Shown one piece after another: positions 1 through 6,400 of a stretch of 8,446 bases of DNA. The translations under genes were made by a program, and so were the position numbers. A model generated the notes under the pieces. That model did not search any database. It saw only the letters and a program-made list of their open reading frames with translations, and had not been told where the DNA came from. Source of the stretch: an uncultured Catenibacterium sp. (GTDB lineage Bacteria > Bacillota_I > Bacilli_A > Erysipelotrichales > Coprobacillaceae); assembly GCF_900764565.1 (NCBI RefSeq), contig NZ_CAAFOM010000230.1, positions 1 to 8,446 of the forward strand, read 5' to 3'. Position 1 is the first letter of the stretch. Each line of letters opens with the position of its first letter.

Positions 1-100
1 CTTATAGGTGGAGACTTAAATATCATACTTCTTAAATGGATGTGTAAGCATCCTAGAAGCCTTGACTTCAAATACGGAGTATTAAGTCGAGGTAGTTCAC
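1..100 (+). mobile_element. Right end of an IS200/IS605- or IS607-type (TnpB) transposon, partial
   Basis: The left part of the window reads like the non-coding right end of a tnpB-bearing transposon. It has a short hairpin (GGATG 38-42 with CATCC 49-53), then a long hairpin (60-92), and then TAGTTCAC ending at 100. At exactly that point a different open reading frame begins without its own start, as expected at an insertion junction. Elements of these families end in subterminal imperfect palindromes followed by a short cleavage or junction sequence, commonly of TTCAC or TCAA type. The transposase or tnpB gene itself lies outside the window, and no zinc-finger or RuvC motif is visible in 1-100. 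The family is therefore inferred from structure alone, and the other end cannot be seen. Confidence 0.6.
38..100 (+). ncRNA. Probable 3' scaffold of a TnpB omega RNA
   Basis: Two stem-loops precede a GGTAGTTCAC end. The larger pairs CCTTGACTT (60-68) with AAGTCGAGG (84-92), with one G-U pair. After a two-base bulge (CA, 69-70), AATAC (71-75) pairs with GTATT (79-83) around a GGA loop. No T-run follows, so it is not a rho-independent terminator. Omega RNAs of TnpB nucleases have this architecture at the transposon right end, and the flanking DNA just beyond the junction acts as the guide. Here the guide would be about 16-20 nt starting at 101 (GCTACTGTATATGTGAAA). Whether it is expressed or functional depends on a tnpB gene that is not in view. 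Confidence 0.55.
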
Positions 101-526
101 GCTACTGTATATGTGAAAGATGAGAAATATGAATTTGGTGTTGAATATGATATCAGGAATAAGACATTAGAAAGTGATGCATCAAAGGGATATCATTATG
201 AGACATTGTTAGAGGATATAAGAAATACGATTCCTGGCACAATGAGATATGATGTACAGAGTGTAAAATGTAATAAGCGTAAAGGATTTATCAAAGACTA
301 TCATAAGTTTATAGGTGATAAGGATACAAAGATTGAGTTAATGTTGTAATTTGATGGTTCTATGAGTGATGATGATGCAAAACAGGTACAAGATTTAATG
401 AAGACATTGTCTAATAAGGGGTTTAATGGAACTATTCAATGTTGCAATGGAGAGTATTATAGTGATGTATTTGAATTAGGGTCTATTCCTAATATTAAGG
501 ATATAGAAAAGTGTGATAATGAATAG
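101..526 (+). pseudogene. Remnant of an unrecognised gene, 5'-truncated by the transposon and broken by an in-frame stop
   Basis: One frame runs from the transposon junction at 101 to TAG at 524-526, interrupted only by TAA at 347-349. The part before the stop reads ATVYVKDEKYEFGVEYDIRN and continues for about 82 residues. The part after it reads FDGSMSDDDAKQVQDLMKTL and continues for 58 residues. Both pieces have ordinary coding composition in the same frame, so they are best read as a single former protein of at least about 140 residues whose 5' end lies beyond the element. A GTG at 113 and an ATG at 362 could in principle start either piece, but neither has a Shine-Dalgarno sequence. I do not recognise the family. 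The sequence is charged, with no membrane segment; two adjacent cysteines (CC) occur in the second piece. The TAA may be a point mutation from a sense codon after inactivation. Confidence 0.6.
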
Positions 527-536
527 ATAATGTAAA

Positions 537-557
537 AATAGTGAAAGAATAGTGAAA
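537..557 (+). repeat. Tandem 11-bp direct repeat (AATAGTGAAA) upstream of the Fic gene
   Basis: AATAGTGAAA occurs at 537-546 and again at 548-557, a period of 11 bp, close to one helical turn. The second copy covers the proposed -35 hexamer of the promoter before the Fic gene. A third exact copy lies at 3321-3330, in the region upstream of the giant activase gene. Side-by-side copies on one face of the helix would suit a regulator, but AT-rich intergenic DNA produces such words by chance fairly often. Confidence 0.4.
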
Positions 558-579
558 AAGTTCTCTATACAGGTATAAT
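552..579 (+). promoter_or_regulatory. Candidate sigma-A-type promoter for the Fic/ATPase/ferredoxin operon
   Basis: A perfect -10 hexamer TATAAT is at 574-579. With a 16-bp spacer, the -35 candidate is GTGAAA (552-557), which matches TTGACA at four of six positions. It lies 27 bp upstream of the Fic start codon. A short dyad, TATAC (566-570) AG GTATA (573-577), overlaps the -10 element and could be an operator. The assignment rests on consensus match and position only. Confidence 0.5.
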
Positions 580-605
580 TATAGAAAGAAGCAGGGCTTT
601 TTCTT

Positions 606-1706
606 ATGATTAAGGTGTTATTAACTAATGATATTTTAAATTCAATTATAGAAATAGAGCTGAACAGATATAAGATGTTGTTAGTGGAATTATCACAGAA
701 CGTTTTGAATAAACTTCGTAAAAATTCAAAGAAAAAAAGCTCTTATGCTTCAAACAAGATTGAAGGAAATCCTTTGTCTGAAAAACAGGCGGAAGAAGTC
801 ATTGAAAGTGATGAAAGAAAACATTATTTAAAGCCAGAACAGGAAGTAAGAAATTATTTTCTTGCATTGAATTATCTGGAAGAGAAGTTGAACAAGCAAG
901 AAAGACTATCTAAAAAATTAATTTTAGATGTTCAGAAGTTAGTTGAGAAAGGTGCTCCTAAAGAAAAAATAGGACTTAGAGGACCTATGCCACCAGGAGC
1001 ATTATTTGCGGTATATGATTCTAAGACAGGAAATCCGGATTATATTCCACCAGAATATAGCGATGTTCCAGGATTGCTGGATGAGTTGATAGAGTATGTC
1101 AATACTACTGATGATCATCCATTGATTGTTGCGGCAGTTGTACATTATCAATTGGTAACTATTCATCCATTTGAGGATGGTAATGGAAGAACTGCAAGAT
1201 TATTATCTGGATATATTATGGATTTAAATGGATATGGATTTAATGGGATTGGTTCACTAGAAGAGTATTTTGCATATGATGTAGATGAATATTATGACTC
1301 TATTCAAATGGGGTTACCTGCATTGTATTATTCTGGAAGGGAGAATCCACCACACCCTGAAATTTGGATTAATTACTTTCTGCGAATGGTAAAGTTGTAT
1401 TCTAGAAAAGTATGTGATCTACAATTATCTTCTGAAGAGGAAGATATTGCAGGAAGTTTATCTTTCTTAAAAGGCAAAGAGAAAGAATTATTAGTATTGT
1501 TGATTTCAAGTTATCGAGGTGAGTTCACTCCAATAGAAGTGAGTAAACAATTATCAGTCACAAATAAGACAGTTATTAATAGATTGGCGGTATTAGTGAA
1601 GAACGGATTTGTGATTCCAATATTAGTTAATAAGAGAATACGTTCCTACAAACTAAGTGAATTTGCGATAAATCACGAAAAGGAAATTAAGGAAGCAGTT
1701 GGGTAG
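606..1706 (+). CDS. Fic family protein (predicted AMP transferase) with N-terminal self-inhibitory motif and C-terminal winged helix
   Basis: This 366-residue protein carries the Fic active-site motif HPFEDGNGRTAR at residues 187-198. H187 is the catalytic base, the glycines form the anion-binding loop, and R198 is the conserved second arginine. Fic enzymes usually move AMP from ATP onto a hydroxyl side chain of a target protein. Residues 49-54 (SNKIEG) fit the (S/T)xxxE(G/N) inhibitory helix, whose glutamate blocks the ATP gamma-phosphate pocket. Lying N-terminal to the Fic core, it marks a class II, self-inhibited enzyme, so no separate antitoxin is needed. The stretch around GLRGPMPPGALFAVYD and YIPPEY is typical of the Fic N-terminal region. 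Residues about 290-350 look like a winged helix-turn-helix, suggesting DNA binding or target recognition. The protein is cytoplasmic, with no signal peptide. The ATG start at 606 has only a weak AGGG (593-596) nine bases upstream. The target is unknown. Confidence 0.9.
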   Translation: MIKVLLTNDILNSIIEIELNRYKMLLVELSQNVLNKLRKNSKKKSSYASNKIEGNPLSEKQAEEVIESDERKHYLKPEQEVRNYFLALNYLEEKLNKQERLSKKLILDVQKLVEKGAPKEKIGLRGPMPPGALFAVYDSKTGNPDYIPPEYSDVPGLLDELIEYVNTTDDHPLIVAAVVHYQLVTIHPFEDGNGRTARLLSGYIMDLNGYGFNGIGSLEEYFAYDVDEYYDSIQMGLPALYYSGRENPPHPEIWINYFLRMVKLYSRKVCDLQLSSEEEDIAGSLSFLKGKEKELLVLLISSYRGEFTPIEVSKQLSVTNKTVINRLAVLVKNGFVIPILVNKRIRSYKLSEFAINHEKEIKEAVG

Positions 1707-1738
1707 TATAATTTATTTGAATTTGCTGAGGTGATGAT

Positions 1739-2455
1739 ATGGATGATCAATTTATAAAAAGCGTTGTATTCGACTGGGACAAAGTAGATGATGATAGTTA
1801 TGTAAAAAAGATAGAGGGATTTAGAGGTATTGATAAGCTTAAATTCAATAAATCTATTACTTTCTTTGTAGGTGAAAATGGCAGTGGTAAATCTACTTTA
1901 TTAGAAGCGCTTGCTGTAGCACATGGTTTTAACCCTGAAGGAGGTACAAAGAATTATGATTTTTCTACCTATGATAACCATTCAGAATTATGTGATGCAA
2001 TAAAAATTCAAAAAAGTCACCGAAAAGAAAGATGGGGATATTTCCTTAGAGCTGAGAGCTTTTATAATGTAGCAACACAGGAGGAAGAATATGCTGATGC
2101 AGCACATCCATCTGAAAAATATCATGAACGATCACATGGAGAAAGTTTTCTTGCATTAGCCCAGAAACATTTGCAGCCCAATAGCTTATACTTTTTCGAT
2201 GAACCAGAAGCTGCATTATCACCACAAAGACAGCTCACATTATTAATGTTGATATACAGATGTGCACAAGCTGGATCACAGTTTTTCATAGTCACTCATT
2301 CTCCTATTTTATTAGGTATACCAGATGCAGATATATATTGTTTTGATTGTGGAAGTATACATCTATGTGAGTATGAGGAGACAGATAGTTATGCAATAAC
2401 AGAGATGTTCATTAATAATAGAGAAATGTTGCTTGATAAATTATTAAAGGATTAG
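1739..2455 (+). CDS. Stand-alone ABC-type/AAA ATPase (COG3910-like predicted ATPase)
   Basis: This 238-residue, single-domain P-loop ATPase is of normal length for its family. The Walker A motif is GENGSGKST (residues 45-53, K51). The ABC-type signature is SHGES (132-136). Walker B is LYFFDEPEAAL, with D154 and E155 as Mg-binding and catalytic acidic residues. The switch histidine is H187 in VTHSP. The phrases FFVGENGSGKSTLLEA, HGESFLAL and DEPEAALSPQRQ are characteristic of COG3910. The family's biological role is not established. It lacks a coiled coil like SMC or Rad50, and lacks the TOPRIM nuclease domain of OLD proteins. The ATG at 1739 follows a good ribosome site, AGGTG (1729-1733), five bases upstream. 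It starts 32 bp after the Fic stop and ends 5 bp before the next gene, so it is probably in one operon with both. Confidence 0.9.
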   Translation: MDDQFIKSVVFDWDKVDDDSYVKKIEGFRGIDKLKFNKSITFFVGENGSGKSTLLEALAVAHGFNPEGGTKNYDFSTYDNHSELCDAIKIQKSHRKERWGYFLRAESFYNVATQEEEYADAAHPSEKYHERSHGESFLALAQKHLQPNSLYFFDEPEAALSPQRQLTLLMLIYRCAQAGSQFFIVTHSPILLGIPDADIYCFDCGSIHLCEYEETDSYAITEMFINNREMLLDKLLKD

Positions 2456-2463
2456 AGGATATG

Positions 2464-3219
2464 ATGAATAAGTATAGAATTATATTCAGTCCAACAGGTG
2501 GAACTGAAAAAGTATCAAAATCAATCACAAAGAATTGGGGTTATGTAGAAGACATAGATCTTACCATTGTAGATAAGAATTATCATGATATATCATTGAC
2601 AGAAAATGATATTGCGTTGATTGCCGTGCCTTCTTACGCCGGATTAGCACCACAAATCGCATTAGATAGACTTGTGAAAATTAATGCACATCATTGTAAA
2701 TGTGTTATTGTAGCGGTATATGGGAATAGATCGTATGAAGATACACTTGTTCAAATGGAAGATTATGCACGTATGGCTGGATTTGATGTCATTGGGGCTA
2801 TAGCTGCTATTGCTGAACATTCTATTTTCCATCAATTTGCGACAGGAAGACCAGATGAAAATGATTGTCATCAATTAGAAGAATTTGGTGATCAGATTTT
2901 AGAAAAAGCATCTAATAAGATTAATACTAAACCGAATATTCCAGGTCATAGACCTTATAAGAAGGCAGGTGGAGGAACAATTCCTCAAGCAAATAGCTTA
3001 TGTACAAAGTGTGGCTTATGCGTAGTAAAATGTCCTACAGGTGCAATTAGTAAAGAAAACCCACAAGTGACAGATAAGGATAAATGTATCTCATGCATGC
3101 GTTGTGTGGCTGTTTGTCCTAGTCATGCTAGAAGTCTAGATCAAGAGAAAATGGCAGTCATAGAAAATGCTATTAAAAAGGTTTGTTCAATCAAAAAAGG
3201 GTGTGAATTATTTCTATAA
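2464..3219 (+). CDS. EFR1-type flavodoxin-like protein with two [4Fe-4S] ferredoxin motifs
   Basis: The N-terminal part resembles flavodoxin. SPTGGTEK near the start matches the FMN phosphate-binding loop, and AVPSYAGLAPQIA and VAVYGNRSYEDTL resemble later flavin-contacting loops. The C-terminal part holds two bacterial ferredoxin motifs. Cysteines 181, 184, 187 and 191 (CTKCGLCVVKCP) and 209, 212, 215 and 219 (CISCMRCVAVCP), counted from the first of two ATGs, should bind two [4Fe-4S] clusters. It is a soluble electron carrier or flavin reductase; its partner is unknown. ATG codons lie at 2461 and 2464. I chose the second because AGAGG (2454-2458) is five bases before it, while the first would leave only two. 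The first ATG would add one residue. The gene is five bases after the ATPase stop and is followed by a terminator. It could feed electrons to the activase encoded downstream (inference). Confidence 0.88.
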   Translation: MNKYRIIFSPTGGTEKVSKSITKNWGYVEDIDLTIVDKNYHDISLTENDIALIAVPSYAGLAPQIALDRLVKINAHHCKCVIVAVYGNRSYEDTLVQMEDYARMAGFDVIGAIAAIAEHSIFHQFATGRPDENDCHQLEEFGDQILEKASNKINTKPNIPGHRPYKKAGGGTIPQANSLCTKCGLCVVKCPTGAISKENPQVTDKDKCISCMRCVAVCPSHARSLDQEKMAVIENAIKKVCSIKKGCELFL

Positions 3220-3238
3220 TTGAATAGTAGATCATACA

Positions 3239-3285
3239 AAAGAGGACGAGATAGGATGATATTTTCATCCTTCTATCCTCTTTTT
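3239..3285 (+). terminator. Rho-independent terminator of the Fic/ATPase/ferredoxin operon
   Basis: AAAGAGGA (3239-3246) pairs with TCCTCTTT (3276-3283), and GGATG (3254-3258) pairs with CATCC (3266-3270) inside it. An alternative inner pairing uses GATAG and GATGA against TCATC and CTATC. The hairpin ends in a run of five T (3281-3285). It starts about 20 bp after the stop of the flavodoxin/ferredoxin gene and separates it from the activase unit. Confidence 0.85.
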
Positions 3286-3294
3286 CATTTCTTT

Positions 3295-3316
3295 AGACAA
3301 ACTTTCTATTTTGTCT
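3295..3316. repeat. Perfect 7-bp inverted repeat upstream of the activase gene
   Basis: AGACAAA (3295-3301) and TTTGTCT (3310-3316) are exact reverse complements around an 8-nt spacer. The repeat lies between the terminator and the candidate promoters of the activase gene, so it could be an operator or a small RNA hairpin. It has no T-tail on the + strand. No regulator can be named from the sequence. Confidence 0.35.
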
Positions 3317-3332
3317 TACAAATAGTGAAATT

Positions 3333-3420
3333 TTGTGTATTTATCGTTATATTTTATAATTTTATTATGCAAAAAACTAGATTATTTCTTAAAATTCGTT
3401 TAATATAGGTTCGATATAAT
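3333..3420 (+). promoter_or_regulatory. Promoter region of the activase-small gene-rnmV unit, two candidate -10 boxes
   Basis: Two perfect TATAAT hexamers occur here. The one at 3355-3360 has TTGTGT (3333-3338) at a 16-bp spacing, matching only the TTG of the -35 consensus. The one at 3415-3420 is 28 bp before the start codon, but no convincing -35 lies 16-18 bp upstream of it. One or both may be used, and the sequence alone cannot decide. The leader from the first box would be about 80 nt; I see no recognised riboswitch in it. Confidence 0.4.
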
Positions 3421-3448
3421 ACACAAAAAGAGAGAAGGATGTGGAAAT

Positions 3449-6400
3449 ATGAAATATTATTTAGGAATTGATGTAGGATCTACAACTGTAAAACTCTATT
3501 TAACAGACGAGAATGATAAATGCTTATTTTCTAAGTACACAAGACATTTCTCAGATGTTAGAAAAACAATCTATGAGTTATTAATTGAAGTAAAGGACCA
3601 GATGGGTGATATTGATTTATATCCTGTTATGACTGGTTCAGGAGGTTTATCTCTTGCAGATAAGCTTGGTATTTCTTTTATACAGGAAGTTATTGCGTGT
3701 ACAAAGACAGTAGAAACATATATTCCACAAACTGATGTTGTTATAGAGCTTGGTGGAGAAGATGCCAAGATCACTTATTTTGAAGGACAGCTTGAACAGC
3801 GTATGAACGGTACTTGTGCAGGAGGTACTGGAGCATTTATTGACCAGATGGCTACTTTATTAAAGACTGATGCAGCTGGCTTAAATGAATATGCGAAAAA
3901 CTATAAGACAATCTATCCTATCGCATCACGTTGTGGTGTCTTTGCGAAAACAGATATTCAGCCTTTAATCAATGAAGGTGTATCTAAAGAAGATATTGCC
4001 GTATCTATTTTCCAGGCAGTAGTCAATCAGACTATTTCAGGTCTTGCCTGTGGTAAGCCTATTAGAGGGAATGTTGCATTCTTAGGTGGTCCACTTTATT
4101 TCATGGATCAGTTAAGAGAACGTTTTATTGAAACATTAGGTTTAACTGAAGATGAAATCATCTTCCCTCAGAACTCACAGCTATTTGTTGCTATGGGGGC
4201 ATGTTTAAATGCGAAAGAAAAAGTAGAAAACCCATTAAACATCTCTAAGATTATTGAAGACTTAGAAGGTCTTTCAGACTCTCCTACAGAACTTACAAAT
4301 GTCTTAGAACCATTATTTAATGATGAAGCAGAATTAAAAGAATTCAGAGAAAGACACTTTACCCATATCACTAAGAAAAGAACACTTAAGAAATATAAAG
4401 GTAAAGTATTCTTAGGTATCGATGTTGGTTCTACAACATCTAAGATCATCATGACTGATGATCAGGGTGCTATCTTATATTCTTTCTATAGTTCTAATGA
4501 AGGTAATCCATTACAGCTGATCATGAGTCTGATGAAGGAAATCTATCAGATGCTTCCAGAAGGATGTTATATTGCGAAAGCAGGTGTCACTGGTTATGGT
4601 GAAGCCCTTATTAAAGCTGCTTTAAAGGTAGATATTGGTGAAGTAGAAACAATTGCCCACTATACTGCCGCAAAAGCTTATGAACCAGATGTAGACTTCA
4701 TTCTTGATATTGGTGGTCAGGATATGAAGGCTATTACTATTAGAGATAATGTCATTCAGAATATTTCATTAAATGAAGCATGTTCTGCAGGATGTGGTTC
4801 ATTCTTAGAAACATTCGCAAAATCATTAGGTTATAAGATTGAAGAATTCGCAGAACTTGCATTAAAGTCTAAACACCCTATTGATTTAGGTTCTAGATGT
4901 ACAGTATTCATGAACTCAAAAGTTAAACAGGCACAAAAAGAAGGTGCTTCTGTAGAAGATATCAGTGCTGGTTTATCTTATTCAGTTATTAAGAATGCAT
5001 TATATAAAGTAATTAAATTAAGAAGTAAAGAAGATATTGGTAAGCATGTTGTTGTACAGGGTGGTACTTTCTATAACGAAGCAGTACTACGTGCATTTGA
5101 AAAAGAAACAGGTATTGAAGTAGTTAGACCTGATATTGCAGGATTAATGGGTGCTTATGGTATGGCCCGTATTGCGATTGAAAATGATGACAATGAACCT
5201 TCTACTATTCTTTCATTAGAAGAAATAGAAGCACTCACTTATGATACAAAGATTAGAAACTGTGGTAAGTGTACAAACAACTGTATGTTGACTATTACGT
5301 CATTCAATGATGGTAGAGAATATATTTCAGGTAATAGATGTGAAAGAGGGGCTAACCTTCCAATGACATCTAAGAAGTTACCTAACCTCTATGATTATAA
5401 ATATGGTCGTATCTTTGGTTATAAATCACTTTCTAAAGATGATGCTAAAAGAGGAGAAGTCGGTATTCCTAGAGTACTTAATATGTATGAAAACTATCCA
5501 TTCTGGCATACATTCTTTACTCAGTTAGGATTTAGAGTTGTTTTATCTGCAAGATCTTCTAAGAAGATTTATGAAAAGGGTATTGAATCTATTCCATCAG
5601 AAAATGCCTGCTATCCAGCTAAGATTTCTCATGGACATATTGAAAACCTGATTGAAAGAGGTATTCCTTTTATCTTCTATCCATCAGTGGCATATGAAAG
5701 AAAAGAATATGAAGATGCAGGTAACAACTATAACTGTCCAGTTGTTGCTTCTTATCCAGAAGTTATTAGAAACAATGTAGACAGCTTAGAAGAACACAAC
5801 GTGAAATATAAGAACCCATTCTTATCTTTAAATAACCCTAAGACATTATTTAAGGTAATGAAGGAATCTTTAGCTGAATATGATATTTCAGATAAAGAAA
5901 TGCATAATGCGATTGATAAAGCCTATAAGGAATTAGCACGTGCAAGAAAAGATATTGAAGTAAAAGGTCAAGAAGCATTGGAATGGATGCATAAAAACAA
6001 TAAGAAGGGTATTGTCCTTGCAGGACGTCCTTATCATGTGGATCCAGAAATCAACCATGGTATTGCTAGCTTAATTACAAGTGAAGGTTTCTGTGTATTA
6101 ACAGAAGATTCTGTATGTAATTTAAATAAAGAAAACTTAGATTTACGTGTAGTAGACCAATGGACATATCATTCTAGACTCTATCGTGCTGCAGAATTCG
6201 TAACAACTCAGCCAGATCTAGAACTTATCCAGTTAACATCATTTGGATGTGGATTAGATGCAGTTACAAGTGACCAGGTGGCTGAATTATTACAGGCAAG
6301 AGGTAAGATTTATACACTTATTAAGATTGATGAAGCCTCTAACTTAGGACCAATCAGAATCCGTATTAGATCACTTAAAGCAACAGTCAAGAAGAAAGAC

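Noticed and set aside
1..123. Open frame through the transposon end as a TnpB C-terminus
   Set aside because: About 40 codons without zinc-finger cysteine pairs or other TnpB motifs. The same bases form the hairpins of the non-coding end.
113..349. Independent 78-residue gene starting at GTG 113
   Set aside because: No ribosome site. The frame opens exactly at the transposon junction and resumes after the TAA, so it is better read as part of one broken gene.
347..349. Programmed readthrough or recoding at the in-frame TAA
   Set aside because: No stimulatory structure or recoding context is visible, and the 5' end of the gene is already lost. Decay is simpler.
1707..1712. TATAAT right after the Fic stop as a separate promoter for the ATPase gene
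   Set aside because: No -35 match at 16-18 bp (AAATTA at 17 bp) and no extended -10 TG. The 32-bp gap favours operon transcription.
1739..2455. OLD-type or other anti-phage defence ATPase
   Set aside because: No TOPRIM or nuclease domain and no partner nuclease or helicase nearby. The sequence fits the compact COG3910 family, whose role is not established as defence.
2662..2874. Reverse-strand frame inside the flavodoxin/ferredoxin gene, and similar ones at 3571-3774, 4168-4452 and 7369-7572
   Set aside because: They lie wholly opposite strongly supported genes, and their translations show no recognisable family.
3220..3408. Small 62-residue frame after the ferredoxin-like gene
   Set aside because: It starts without a ribosome site and covers the terminator and promoter region. 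Its phenylalanine-rich content reflects T-rich non-coding DNA.
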